64,000 nt of DNA from Streptomyces bluensis (GTDB taxonomy: Bacteria; Actinomycetota; Actinomycetes; Streptomycetales; Streptomycetaceae), in NCBI RefSeq assembly GCF_014650715.1, contig NZ_BMVM01000016.1:118496-182495 (forward strand). Reading direction: 5' to 3'. Every line of letters starts with the position of its first letter. The first letter of the stretch is position 1. The notes below the pieces were generated by a model. That model ran no database searches, was not told where the DNA came from, and saw only the letters and a program-made list of their open reading frames with translations. The position numbers and the translations under genes are program-made. Shown in pieces: positions 18,480 through 27,375 of this stretch.

Positions 18480-18646
18480 CGGTACCCCTTCCCGTTGAAC
18501 AATACGAAGTGTGGCGCGTCCGTCAGCATGGGCTTCAGGCCACAGCAGGTCTGTGATGCCCAGGCACATGGCAGCGAGAAACCAGAGTGGCGCAATGTGG
18601 TCCCGACGGCTGAGAGTTGACCTGGCCGGCACGCTGGAGCGTCTGA

Positions 18647-18868
18647 TCAAGACGCATGAGACAACCTTGAAGCTCTGGCCCAGTGCCCGCTCTTCCACTC
18701 ACGGCCGGGCCGGGGCGGGTCGCCGCCGAAGCAGCGGATCACGTCATCTTCGTCGGCCGGGCAGATGGCCGTGAAGGTCGCGGCGATGGACAGGCCGAGG
18801 TCGGCGAGGAGGCGGTCATAGTGCGCGGTGGAGTTCATGCCGCCCACTATGACCGTCGGCACTGACAC
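18647..18868 (-). CDS. Short doubtful reading frame
   Basis: A 73-residue frame from GTG 18868 reads VPTVIVGGMNSTAHYDRLL then TFTAICPADEDDVIRCFGGD. It looks protein-like at its start but has no good ribosome site and no recognised family; it may be a remnant. Confidence 0.25.
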   Translation of the reverse strand: MSVPTVIVGGMNSTAHYDRLLADLGLSIAATFTAICPADEDDVIRCFGGDPPRPGREWKSGHWARASRLSHAS

Positions 18869-19059
18869 GCCGAGGAAGCCCGGGCGCCTGCCGCAGGAAC
18901 CGGCTCAGTGACGGCCCGGCGCCTGCCGCAACATCAGCGAGTACGGCGGCGATCATGTGCGGGGCTCGGTCGCGGCCACCATCCGTGGTGATGACGGCCC
19001 CTCACCGCCGCCACGTGGGTGTGGGGCCTTGGCCCTCTTGGATCCGGCGCCCTCTCCGG

Positions 19060-19460
19060 CGACGACCAGCGGGGGCCTTCTCGGTGCCGATGCCCTCGAC
19101 CTGCTGCAGCGTTTCGGCGTCGGCGGCGCGGATGGCGTCCATGGGGGCGAAGTGCCGGGCGATCCGGCGGGACATGGAGCGGCCGGTGCCGCGGATCCCG
19201 AGCCCGCACAGTACCCGTGACAGTGGCTGGCCCTTGGCGGCGCTGATCGCGGCGAGGAGGTTGTCGGTGCTGGTCTCGCCCATCCGCTCCAGGCCAGCCA
19301 GTTGGTCGCGGGTGAGGGTGAACAGGTCGGCGAGGTCCGTGACCTGACCGGCCTCGACGAGTTGGACGACGCGGGTGTGGCCCAGGGCCTCGATGTCGAT
19401 TGGTGGCGCCGTCGATCTCGACCGGCTCCAGCACGCCGCGGGGGCGAGCGAAGATGCCGG
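19060..19460 (-). pseudogene. NAD-dependent DNA ligase (ligA) fragment
   Basis: Reading down from 19460, GVLEPVEIDGAT in one frame is the LigA OB-fold signature. The next frame gives IDIEALGHTRVVQLVEAGQV then DLFTLTRDQLAGLERMGE and RVLCGLGIRGTGRSMSRRIA, the helix-hairpin-helix domain. It runs to QQVEGIGTEKAP and then shifts frame. The zinc-finger region between OB-fold and HhH domain, the whole adenylation domain and the BRCT end are missing. This is a non-functional remnant of a second ligA-like gene. Confidence 0.75.
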
Positions 19461-19504
19461 TGCGGCCCAGAGTGGGCGGCCATCGCTCCCGACCCCGCCG
19501 GGCA

Positions 19505-19690
19505 CGTCGTCGCGGTCGGCTGCGACGCCGACTCCGGCCGGCTCACAGTGTGTCCGGAGCCGGCGGCCTGGGCGACGAAGGTCCGCCTGGAGCAGGCCGG
19601 CGTCATCGCGGCCGGCCGCCGACGCTTCCGCAGGCCGCACGGCAGTACGTCACTTGCGGATCCTCGCGCCCGGCCCTGGGCCCGCGCCTG
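19505..19690 (+). pseudogene. DUF721 (DciA-like) domain fragment, copy 2
   Basis: Opposite to and abutting the ligA remnant, VGCDADSGRLTVCPEPAAWA then TKVRLEQAGVIAAGRR continues after a frameshift as DASAGRTAVRHLRILAPG. This is the C-terminal part of a DUF721 protein. It is clearly related at the DNA level to copy 1 (about 17262-17400). Confidence 0.55.
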
Positions 19691-19871
19691 ACCTGGGCGA
19701 CGTCGCCGGGCAGGCTGCGGCCGTGCCCAAGGACCAGGCGAAAAAACGGGAGTTGGCCGGCGACGGCTGCCGCCATGTCCTCGCTGCACACCGGCAGGCC
19801 GCCCCGCCCCGCAGGGCGGACCCGGACATCGCTCAGGCAGTACAGCGGCAGACCCCGCGCGATGCGCGAGC

Positions 19872-20933
19872 TCAGCCGACGTGCGCTCCCCGAACCGGAG
19901 GCTGTCGGGCCCCTCCCTTGCCGCCGTCGAGCCGCTCGCACAGGCACGCGAGCAGGACGCCCATCGGTGCCAGTGCCAAGGGCAGGAGCACGAGCGCTAC
20001 CGCAACCGGGGTGATGATGACGAGGACGCCGGTAACCCACACGTTGTCGTCGGTGGTGGCCATCATGAGCAGCCCCGCCCAGTGCGCCACGTACGTCCCG
20101 AGCCACTTCAGCACCATGAAGGCGGCGGCGACTGCGACCGTGCTCAGCAGACAGATCGCGGTGGTGCGAAGACGTGCCGTACGGGTCAGCGTCCAGGAAC
20201 GGCGCATCGCTGCCGTCGCCGAGGAGTTGTCCGCCACCCGTACGGTGGTGGCCAGTGAGAAGCGGGTCATGAGCACAAACCCGAGCGCCCAGATCACGAC
20301 GGGCAGGATCCGGCCCACCAGGATGAACTGCACGGTCGCGGGATCGTGGTACGTGGGCCACACGACCCCGGGCACCACCTCCGACTCGATGACAACCAGG
20401 ACGAGCAGGCCCGCCAGTCCCGGGACGAGGGCGCACACCAGGGTCAGCAACTGGACGCGGAGGGCGGCCCCGAGGTGCGGACGGGAGCGGCGCCACAGCG
20501 CACGGAGGGTGAGAGTATCGAGGGCCGTGGCAGCGCCCGTGCCCGCCGTCGCGCGTTCCCGCGCGTACGCGACGGTGACGGCCTGGGCAGTGAACAGCCA
20601 GGCGATCGAGACCATGGCGACGAGGAGCAGCAGCGCGTACACGCAGAACGCGACCTTGACCAGGCTGTCCCACTGGTCGGCGTACGCGACGTAGGAGTCC
20701 TCGTATTCGATGGCGAGCTCGGCGGCTCTTCTGGCTTCCAGAAAGAGGCCCCACGACGCGGCGAACGCGCCTGCCACGATGCCCCCTCCGACAAGCAGCG
20801 CCGTCGCGCCGACCAGGACGGCGGAGCCGAACACGGGGCGCCGATTGCGGCCGGTGATCCGCAGAGCCTCGGCCACAACGAGGGTGCCGGCCCGGCGGTC
20901 GTCCGAGTTGATCACAGAACTGCTGCCCGTCAT
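19872..20933 (-). CDS. Multi-spanning membrane protein
   Basis: A 353-residue integral membrane protein of unknown function. About six hydrophobic segments are visible: FGSAVLVGATALLVGGGIVA, VAFCVYALLLLVAMVSIAWL, LLTLVCALVPGLAGLLVLVV, FILVGRILPVVIWALGFVLM, TAICLLSTVAVAAAFMVLKW and VWVTGVLVIITPVAVALVLL. The order and loop RSWTLTRTARLR resemble the Streptomyces DUF7847-like membrane family. ATG 20933 follows GGGAGTGCGGTC. Nothing nearby suggests a substrate. Confidence 0.75.
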   Translation of the reverse strand: MTGSSSVINSDDRRAGTLVVAEALRITGRNRRPVFGSAVLVGATALLVGGGIVAGAFAASWGLFLEARRAAELAIEYEDSYVAYADQWDSLVKVAFCVYALLLLVAMVSIAWLFTAQAVTVAYARERATAGTGAATALDTLTLRALWRRSRPHLGAALRVQLLTLVCALVPGLAGLLVLVVIESEVVPGVVWPTYHDPATVQFILVGRILPVVIWALGFVLMTRFSLATTVRVADNSSATAAMRRSWTLTRTARLRTTAICLLSTVAVAAAFMVLKWLGTYVAHWAGLLMMATTDDNVWVTGVLVIITPVAVALVLLPLALAPMGVLLACLCERLDGGKGGARQPPVRGAHVG

Positions 20934-20990
20934 GACCGCACTCCCTCTGTTCATGGGCCTGTGGACGGCGGTGTACGGGCGGCGCCGGCA

Positions 20991-21059
20991 CTGAGTGGGG
21001 TAGTTGACCATGCTAGCCGCTGTCAGCGCCGCGCCCGTCGCCTGCCGGTGGCGGCGGAG
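20991..21059 (-). pseudogene. Second vanX-like fragment
   Basis: RRHRQATGAALTAASMVNYPTQ (as RRHRQATGAALTAAS then MVNYPTQ) corresponds to the same VanX segment as the remnant at 6755-6916, but breaks before the EWWH motif. It is joined directly to an IS701 remnant. Confidence 0.4.
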
Positions 21060-21072
21060 CCCGCCCGGCAGC

Positions 21073-21275
21073 CCAGGTGCGGTGGTGCATGCCCTCCGGG
21101 GTGGCCTCTCCGACCCACTCGGCGATGCTCCAGCAGTTTTGCGTGGCAGGTCCGACAGCAGCCCCAGCACCAGATCCCGTACCCGACGCCCGGGGTTCGA
21201 CCTGGCCGAACTCGTCGGCTATCCGGCTCATCAGGACCTCGAACGCCTACTGCCAGCGGGCAGGGTCTGGGCCGT
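21073..21275 (-). pseudogene. IS701-family transposase N-terminal fragment
   Basis: From about 21275 downwards PARWQ-stop-AFEVLMSRIADEFGQVEPR, then in a shifted frame RDLVLGLLSDLPRK, then NCWSIAEWVGEATPEGMHH, is the N-terminus of IS701-type transposases. It carries an in-frame stop and frameshifts and lacks the catalytic core. Confidence 0.7.
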
Positions 21276-21370
21276 GACCTACGGCCACCGCAAGATCGTT
21301 AGTCTTCACACACCGATGATCAGCGGTGGCCGCAGCCTTCCCGCAGCCGACCCACGAGCAAGATCAAGGT

Positions 21371-21865
21371 CTATGGCTGGAGGTCACGCTGGTACCAGGT
21401 GCCTGACTTGCCGCCGAGATCGGCCGGGGTGGCAGGGCCAACGGGGACGAAGCCGGCCTTGGTCAAGACCTTCTGGGACGCCGCGTTGTCGTGGGAGGTG
21501 GCCGCCCGCAGTGTGCGCAGGCCGTGCCGCGCGGTCGCAATCCGGCACAGCTCCCGGACGGTCGCGGTCGCCACGCCGCGGCCGGCGGCCTGCTCCGCGA
21601 CCCGGTAGCCGAGTCTGGCAGTGCCGTCCTCCAGGTCGTACAGGTTGAACCTGCCGAGTACCGAGCCGTCCTCGGCGACGAGCACGTAGAAGGCGCAGCT
21701 GCCGGCCTCCTGCTCGGTCAGCAAGGCGTTGTGCCGGACGGTGAACTGGTCGAAGAAGTCGTCGCCGCGGTCGGGGATCGAGGCAGCGAAGTAGGTGCGG
21801 TTCGCCAGCTCGAAGGCCAGGACCGCTGGGGCGTGGCCGGAATGCAACCGCTTCAGCTCGGGCAT
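21371..21865 (-). CDS. GNAT-family N-acetyltransferase
   Basis: A 164-residue acetyltransferase. Motif A for acetyl-CoA is seen as RVAEQAAGRGVATATVRELC (R-x-x-G-x-G/A type) followed by HGLRTLRAATSHDNAASQKV and LTKAGFVPVG, the GNAT beta5/alpha4 signature including the Asn-x-x-S. The N-terminal half (FELANRTYFAASIPDRGDDF, FYVLVAEDGSVLGRFNLYD) fits RimJ-like enzymes. Acceptor unknown. Confidence 0.85.
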   Translation of the reverse strand: MPELKRLHSGHAPAVLAFELANRTYFAASIPDRGDDFFDQFTVRHNALLTEQEAGSCAFYVLVAEDGSVLGRFNLYDLEDGTARLGYRVAEQAAGRGVATATVRELCRIATARHGLRTLRAATSHDNAASQKVLTKAGFVPVGPATPADLGGKSGTWYQRDLQP

Positions 21866-21949
21866 TGCCCGACTCTACCCGGATCGTGCGCTGAGGCCAC
21901 CTGAGTTTCCGCCGGCGGCAGACAGCCCCAGGACCGGGGCACATAACGA

Positions 21950-22315
21950 TCTACGGCTGGAGTATTAGTCTGTCGCATTTCTTCGGAAGGTCTTTTTTCT
22001 CTTTGCTATGGTCAGCTTCTCCTTGCTATTACATGGAGGGACGCCGCATGCTCCTGCAATCCCCGTTGCTCTCCTGAGGCCAAGGAAAAATTTCATAGCG
22101 AGGATTAGCTTCCACGTGAGTAGCCAGCAGCCGCGAGCCGCGACAGCGGGGAACTTATATTTTGTCATAGTATGCTGTCGGCTGAGAAATGTGTTGCGAA
22201 TGGACATGAAGACGAGGGGTGCGCGTACCTATTCCTCGCCTGTTCGTTCCCGCAATACCAGCACTCATCGAACACGGATAGCTACCTCTCGGTGCGTCTG
22301 CTTCGAAGGCGGCGT
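21950..22315. other. AT-rich island without a clear gene
   Basis: This stretch is far richer in A and T than anything around it, with T runs near 21991 and AAAAATTT near 22086. An 80-codon minus-strand frame (22207-21965, TKYKFPAVAARGCWLLTWKL) exists but has no family and no good ribosome site. The composition suggests transferred DNA or a regulatory/transcript-end region. Confidence 0.45.
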
Positions 22316-22993
22316 TCAGTCCTCGAATTTGATCTTCGAGGACAGGAAGAACAGCCCTGCCGTCGCCGCGATGAGGCCTCCGGCCAGTTCTTCGTAGCCC
22401 TGGAAGTAGGCGATGGGGACGGCAATGATGCAGGCCGTTCCGACCAGGTCGATGACGCGTCCGACCAGTCGCCGGAATCTGCTCGGCGGTGGAGGGTGAT
22501 GAGGGTTCGACGGGTTTCCCCAGTAGGGGAAGGGACCCGGCCTGGGTTTCCAGTCCTCGTCTTGGAGCCGGAGGAACTCCGGGTGGTGACGGGCGTATCC
22601 CAGACGGCGGGGCGCCAGGCGCCGCCACGACAGCCAACCATGCCTGATGGCGATCCAGGTGAGCCCTGGCAGACAGGCCACGGCCGCCCAGATCGCTGCG
22701 ACTGTCCGCTCTCCGGTCGAAGCCGGGAGGATGCCGAGGAGGCGGTCCAGCTGGCCACTGGCGGCGTAGGCGATCAACGCGATGATGGAGATCACCGCCG
22801 CGGTCTGCTCGATCTGATGTCCGGTGTGGCAGCGGGGGCAGCGTGGCACATGCACGACTTCCCGGCGCCACGTGGTGCGCAGGACGATGATCCATGGGGT
22901 CATGGTGGTGTCGGCGCCCTGGTGCAGCCCCAGGACGCGGTCGTGCCACGACGGCGGTGTGACATTCCCGCAGAACCAGCACTCTCGCACCAC
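22316..22993 (-). CDS. Membrane protein with N-terminal zinc-ribbon-like Cys pairs
   Basis: A 225-residue protein. Two Cys pairs, RECWFCGN at the N-terminus and RCPRCHTGH near residue 52, could bind one zinc. They are followed by two hydrophobic stretches (AAVISIIALIAYAASG and TVAAIWAAVACLPGLTWIAI), a Pro/Arg-rich cytoplasmic loop, and a C-terminal hairpin of helices (VGTACIIAVPIAYFQGYEEL, LAGGLIAATAGLFFLSSKIK). The function is unknown. Its end lies at the edge of the AT-rich island. Confidence 0.6.
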   Translation of the reverse strand: MVRECWFCGNVTPPSWHDRVLGLHQGADTTMTPWIIVLRTTWRREVVHVPRCPRCHTGHQIEQTAAVISIIALIAYAASGQLDRLLGILPASTGERTVAAIWAAVACLPGLTWIAIRHGWLSWRRLAPRRLGYARHHPEFLRLQDEDWKPRPGPFPYWGNPSNPHHPPPPSRFRRLVGRVIDLVGTACIIAVPIAYFQGYEELAGGLIAATAGLFFLSSKIKFED

Positions 22994-23125
22994 GAGTTTT
23001 CTCGCCTCCTACGACCGTTCCCGTGGATCCGTCCGGCGGGTTGCGCATCCGGGCCGTCTCGCCTCCAGGCCGGGCACCGGGCCTCACGTTCGCCATAAGC
23101 CCGACAGTTCCTCAGCGTTCCTGCG

Positions 23126-23503
23126 GTCAACGTCCCCGTCAAGGAGCAGCCACCAGGACAACGCAGCCCGCCGTAGGGGTACCTGGGCGACGGACATCCC
23201 CGCCTGTTCGTCCTCTTCCCCCGCAAGGCATGCCGGGAATGCGAGGACCGCCTGAAGTGCACCGGCAATGCCGATGGCAAAGGGCGCCACATCTTCCTGC
23301 TGCCCGAGCCCCAACAGAAGATCCAGTCACCGGTCAGGAAAGACCAGAAGACCGGCAGCTGGCAGTGGCGCTATGCCATCCGCGCAGGCTGCGGGGCCAC
23401 GGTCTCAGAAACGGTCCGCGCTCATGGCCTGCGCCACTGCCGCTACCGCGGCCTGGCAAAGACGCACGTCCAGCACGTGCTTGAGGACGGCAGCGGCAAT
23501 TGA
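23126..23503 (+). pseudogene. IS1182-family transposase C-terminal fragment
   Basis: The frame reads VNVPVKEQPPGQRSPP, an in-frame stop, then GHPRLFVLFPRKACRECEDR, KCTGNADGKGRHIFLL, SWQWRYAIRAGCGATVSETV and GLRHCRYRGLAKTHVQHVL. This is the Cys-containing C-terminal region of IS1182-type transposases. The catalytic N-terminal part is missing and the 3' end is frameshifted. Confidence 0.75.
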
Positions 23504-23976
23504 CGCCAGGACGCCGAGTCGGCGTACCGAGGCGCCGACCTCAGCCAGTCATCGATCGGAACGGCTCACGGCCGAGGAGGCGCCCGACGAGATCACGGAG
23601 GCGATCCGTGACCTGCTGCTCCGCTGAGCCCGCCACTCGGGCCACGGGCGGCGGCGGGCGAGCCCCGCGTTCCCGGCGCCGGATCGACCCGCGATCCGGC
23701 GACCGCTGATCCGCCCGCCTTCCTAAGGCCGCTGCCGCGGCCCGGAGAACACCAAGCGACCCTCAACAGGGCGCGGCAGCGCCCCACGGGGGTACGACCC
23801 CATCCCTTCCCGCTTCCGCGGGCGGGGTAGGCCGGGGCAGCGAGGGGGCGGCACCCGTTCCGGGCAGAGCGATCGTCACAGTGATGACACGGACCGGGTG
23901 GGCGTGGGCGGGGAGGGCGTGGGCGGGGAGGACGGCCGATGAGCGCCGGGGAGCCGGCCGTCCCCGCCCCGCGCTG
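23504..23976. other. Gap with direct repeats and a terminator hairpin
   Basis: No gene is supported. A G-rich direct repeat (GGGCGTGGGCGGGGAG twice) lies at about 23898-23930. It runs into a long GC hairpin at 23917-23967 whose arms GGACGGCC / GGCCGTCC extend into GGGCGGGG / CCGCCC. This probably terminates the minus-strand DUF1963 gene. Confidence 0.5.
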
Positions 23977-24798
23977 TCAGGCCATTTCGACGTAGCGGTG
24001 GACCCGGTCGAAGCGCCGGGCCGCCACGTCCCGGCGGCGGACCACCCAGTGGGCCACGCCGGAGTCCAGTTCCGTGACGTCGTCGCCACACCTCCAGGTG
24101 GCCAAGAGAGCCCAGTCGTCGGCGCCCTCTGCGTGGGCCGCACCGCCCTGCTCGGAGGGACCGGCTTCCTCGGGATCACGGGCGTAGTGGACGGGGTCGT
24201 TCTGGGGCGAGACCGGATGGCCGCCGATCTGCAAGACCCAGGACGGGCGGTAGCCGCCCACATCTGCCCAGGCGTCGCCGAGTTCGTCGGCGAGTTCGAA
24301 CTGCTCGTCCTCGGGGAAGCCGCCCCATCTGTCGAGGGCGAAGCTCTCCGGCATCTGCGCGCTCGACTGGTGCCAGACCGTGCGGAGCTCACGCGGCCGG
24401 TACGGCTCGCGCCAGCTGTGTGCGAGGGGGCTCAGGGTTGTCGGGGTCCCGGCGGGGACGTACAGCACCGCGTCGGACACCTGTCCACCAATGCCGTGCA
24501 CCTCGGTGCCGGAGAAGAGGAGCAGGTGGCCGTCGGCGGGGAGGGGGAGCCCGGTGACGTCCGGCGGGAGAGCCGCGAGGTCGACGGAGGCCACGAAGGG
24601 ATCGGACGGCCTCGGCGCGCCGTGCGGCAGCAGGGGGTCGCCGCCGACCCGGGCCACGAGGGGACCGTTACCGCCCTCCGCCAAGTACACCGCCGGACGG
24701 GCGACACGTATCCATTCCTCCACCTCCTTCACCGGCAGACCCCGGGATGCCGCCTCGTCCCGGAAGCGGTTCACTCTGTCCATGCTCACGTCGGTCAC
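23977..24798 (-). CDS. DUF1963 (YwqG-like) protein
   Basis: A 273-residue soluble protein of the DUF1963 family. Family features are ARVGGDPLLPHGAPRP near residue 50, FVASVDLAALPPD, GHLLLFSGTE, the hinge VWHQSSAQMPESFALDRWGG, and VGGYRPSWVLQIGGHPVSPQ then CGDDVTELDSGVAHWVVRR. The role of the family is unknown. It starts at GTG 24798; an ATG six codons later is possible. Confidence 0.8.
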   Translation of the reverse strand: MTDVSMDRVNRFRDEAASRGLPVKEVEEWIRVARPAVYLAEGGNGPLVARVGGDPLLPHGAPRPSDPFVASVDLAALPPDVTGLPLPADGHLLLFSGTEVHGIGGQVSDAVLYVPAGTPTTLSPLAHSWREPYRPRELRTVWHQSSAQMPESFALDRWGGFPEDEQFELADELGDAWADVGGYRPSWVLQIGGHPVSPQNDPVHYARDPEEAGPSEQGGAAHAEGADDWALLATWRCGDDVTELDSGVAHWVVRRRDVAARRFDRVHRYVEMA

Positions 24799-24938
24799 CG
24801 GGCCACCCTAACGAGCTCATGGGCGGGCAGTGGCAGGACCGAACTCGCTAGAAGGCAAGACAATTTGGCGCTACTGACCTTTCAAGCGTGATGTCGGCAG
24901 GGGCCGACGATGTGTGATCGGCACGGTATGCCGGTTGT

Positions 24939-25030
24939 GTGAAATATCCGCAAGGTGGTGGGCTGACAGCCGAACGACAGCCGTTTTGCGAGTGGATCCG
25001 GCTGGAGGCCGCCGAGCGATTCGCTGCCCG
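24939..25030 (+). pseudogene. IS630-family transposase N-terminal fragment
   Basis: From GTG 24939 the peptide KYPQGGGLTAERQPF then RLEAAERFAAR matches the N-terminus of IS630-type transposases (RYxQGGGLT...R..VR..AA.RF). The rest departs from the family, so only the first 30 residues remain. Confidence 0.6.
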
Positions 25031-25218
25031 CGCCTCCAACAGCGCGCTGACCACCCGCCTGGCCCTGCTGCGGGCCGGGCTCCTTGACGAGGCCGACAAG
25101 CCCATGCGGTTCTCCATCTCCGACCAGCCGACCCGCACTCCCCGCAACACAGCTCCGGCGCCGCTGCCGCCTCGGGCACCGCGCCAGTGCGCGGACTGCT
25201 ACGCCTGCATTGCCTGGT

Positions 25219-26208
25219 TCATGCCTGGAGGGTGGCGAGCCAGCCGGTCAGCAGGCGGTTCACCTCGTCGGGGCGCTCCTGCTGGATCCAGTGGCCGCAG
25301 CCGCCCAGGAGGTGGGAGGCCGACAATCCGGGGAGGGTGCTGGGGTAGGCGTCGATGGCGTCGGACATCCAGGTGGTGGAGGCGTCCAGAGCGCCGCCGA
25401 TGAACAGGGACGGCTGCTTGATCGGGGCTCCGCGGTGCGGGGCAAGGTCATCCCAGTCTCGGTCCATGTTGCGGTAGCGGTTGAGTGCGCCGGAGATCCC
25501 TGTGCGCTCGAACTCCCCGGCGTAGACGTCGAGGTCGTCCTCGCTCAGCCAGGCCGGGAGGCCTCCCGTGGGGAAGCGGTCGCGCAGCCGGCCGCCGCCG
25601 CGGGCGACGAAGTGCGGGTCGGGCTCGCCCTGGGCGGGCATGGTGTCGGCGGACAGGGCCGCGTAGAAGCCCGCGAGCCAGCCCCGGACGTCGGGCTCGA
25701 TCTCCGCCTCGGCGCGGCCGGGCTCCTGGAAGTAGGAGACGTAGAATTCCTGCTCGGGGCCGCCGATCTGGCGGAAGATGTCGGTGGGGCGGGGGCCGCC
25801 GGGCGGCGCGTAGGGGACGCTCAGCAGGCCGACGGCGCGGAAGACCTCGGGGTGGAGCAGGGCGGAGGCGGCGGCGATGTTGGAGCCCCAGTCGTGGCCG
25901 ACGACCACCGCGCTTTCCTCTCCGAGGGCACGCACGACGGCGACGTTGTCCTCCACCAGATCGAGCATTCGGTAGGCGTCGGTCGCCTCCGGCTTGGAGG
26001 AGCGGCCGTAACCGCGTACGTCGATCGCCACCGCCCGGTAGCCGGCCGTGGCGAGGGCCGGGAGCTGGCGGCGCCAGGAGTACCAGGACTCGGGGAAGCC
26101 GTGCACGAGCAGGGCCAGCGGGCCGGTGCCCTGCTCGACCAGGTGCAGGCGCCCGGCCGGGGCCTCGACGGTGCGGTGGCGGATCTCGGCGGTCGGCTCG
26201 GGCTGCAT
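25219..26208 (-). CDS. Epoxide-hydrolase-type alpha/beta hydrolase
   Basis: A 329-residue enzyme. The oxyanion motif is LLVHGFPESWYSWRRQLPAL (HGFPE), followed by VAIDVRGYGRSSKP and the nucleophile GHDWGS, where Asp replaces Ser as in epoxide hydrolases and haloalkane dehalogenases. Cap residues include FYVSYFQEPGRAEAE. The acid region is LFIGGALDAST and the catalytic His is in LGGCGHWIQQERP. It opens epoxides or a similar substrate by water. GAGGAGAAGCCC precedes ATG 26208. It is divergent from an XRE-cupin regulator that probably controls it. Confidence 0.88.
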   Translation of the reverse strand: MQPEPTAEIRHRTVEAPAGRLHLVEQGTGPLALLVHGFPESWYSWRRQLPALATAGYRAVAIDVRGYGRSSKPEATDAYRMLDLVEDNVAVVRALGEESAVVVGHDWGSNIAAASALLHPEVFRAVGLLSVPYAPPGGPRPTDIFRQIGGPEQEFYVSYFQEPGRAEAEIEPDVRGWLAGFYAALSADTMPAQGEPDPHFVARGGGRLRDRFPTGGLPAWLSEDDLDVYAGEFERTGISGALNRYRNMDRDWDDLAPHRGAPIKQPSLFIGGALDASTTWMSDAIDAYPSTLPGLSASHLLGGCGHWIQQERPDEVNRLLTGWLATLQA

Positions 26209-26283
26209 GGGCTTCTCCTCGGTTCGCGGCGACGCGACTACCCATCGATCATGCGGCGCAGCACCCGCCCGACGCGATCAGCC

Positions 26284-26298
26284 TTGCCAGTCTGGCAA
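26284..26298. promoter_or_regulatory. Perfect palindrome, likely operator of XRE-cupin regulator
   Basis: TTGCCAGTCTGGCAA is a perfect 7-1-7 inverted repeat in the 139-base region between the divergent hydrolase and XRE-cupin genes, 50 bases before the regulator start. A further half-site-like TTGCAGG follows at 26301. Confidence 0.6.
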
Positions 26299-26347
26299 CC
26301 TTGCAGGACAGAGCGGTGGAGCGGCACGGCAAGAAGGAGCGTGAAAG

Positions 26348-26977
26348 GTGGCAGTCGACGACGTGGACGGCACGCTGGCCGCGATGGGGCCCCGGTTGCG
26401 GGCCGCGCGCGAGCACCACGGCGCGACGCTCGCCGGTGTCAGCTGCGCGACCGGCATCTCGCCCAGCACGCTGTCCCGGATCGAGACCGGCCGACGCAAG
26501 CCCACCCTGGAGGTGCTGCTGCAACTGTCGAAGGAGTACGGCGTCTCCCTGGACGAGCTGGCCGGCACGGCACCGGCCCCCGCGGCCAAGCCGCGCGCTA
26601 CGGGGCCACTGAGCTTCGGCGACGACAAGGCGGTGCTGCCATTGACTCGGTACGTCGGCGGCCTGCACGCCCACAAGCACGTCCTGCCCGCCCTCAAGGA
26701 CCCGCCCGCGCGGCCCCGGCAGGTCTCCCACGACGGCTACGAGTGGCTGTGCGTCCTGTACGGACGACTGTGGCTCGCGCTCGGCGGCCAAGACCTCATC
26801 ATGACCCCCGGGGACGTCGCCGAGTTCGACACCCGCACCCCGCACGGGGTGGCGAACTCCAGCCCCAGCGGTCCGGTCGAGTACCTGATCATGTTCGGAC
26901 CGCAGGGCGAGCGCCAACGGCCGCGCACCCCACCAGCCGCTGCTCGCGCGACTGGTGACAGAAAGGCTGCTGAGTGA
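26348..26977 (+). CDS. XRE-family regulator with cupin domain
   Basis: A 209-residue regulator. The N-terminal HTH reads LRAAREHHGATLAGVSCATG then ISPSTLSRIETGRRKPTLEV, a textbook XRE domain (residues 14-70). The C-terminal half is a cupin: HDGYEWLCVLYGRLWLALGG, DLIMTPGDVAEFDTRTPHGV, the small-molecule-sensing fold. GTG 26348 lies behind AGGAGCGTGAAAG. It most likely represses the divergent epoxide-hydrolase-like gene, with a palindrome in between. Confidence 0.85.
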   Translation: MAVDDVDGTLAAMGPRLRAAREHHGATLAGVSCATGISPSTLSRIETGRRKPTLEVLLQLSKEYGVSLDELAGTAPAPAAKPRATGPLSFGDDKAVLPLTRYVGGLHAHKHVLPALKDPPARPRQVSHDGYEWLCVLYGRLWLALGGQDLIMTPGDVAEFDTRTPHGVANSSPSGPVEYLIMFGPQGERQRPRTPPAAARATGDRKAAE

Positions 26978-27375
26978 GCAGCTGTGACAAGTTGCGTGCC
27001 TTGTTGGTGACAACCACGCTGGTTCGTTCGGTCTCATTCGCCACGTCATCCGGCTCTGCCGGTGACAACTACTGAGCTTTGGCTCATTGTGACCGAGCGC
27101 TTCAGCCGGCGACTGGAGGGCTCTACGTTGAGCTGTGGCCGGACTCGGTGCGGCGCGTCCCTGGTGCGTCGACGCGCTGGAGCAGTGGCGCCACGGCGCC
27201 CGCAACATCGCCGTGCTCGAAGCCGTCGCCGACCACTCCAACGACGAAGCGGGATCGTCGGAGGGACCTTGATGTCAGTGGTCAGTTCAGATTCCCCCAC
27301 CGACGGCCACAGGGAGCTATCTGGCGGGTGCCTGCACCGGGCCGCAGAGCCTTCTTCGCCTGGGAGCGTCGCCTG
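26978..27375. other. Gap with a possible remnant
   Basis: About 27140-27270 on the plus strand reads VDALEQWRHGARNIAVLEAV then ADHSNDEAG before a stop. It looks like the end of a lost gene of unknown family. The rest holds nothing supported. Confidence 0.3.
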
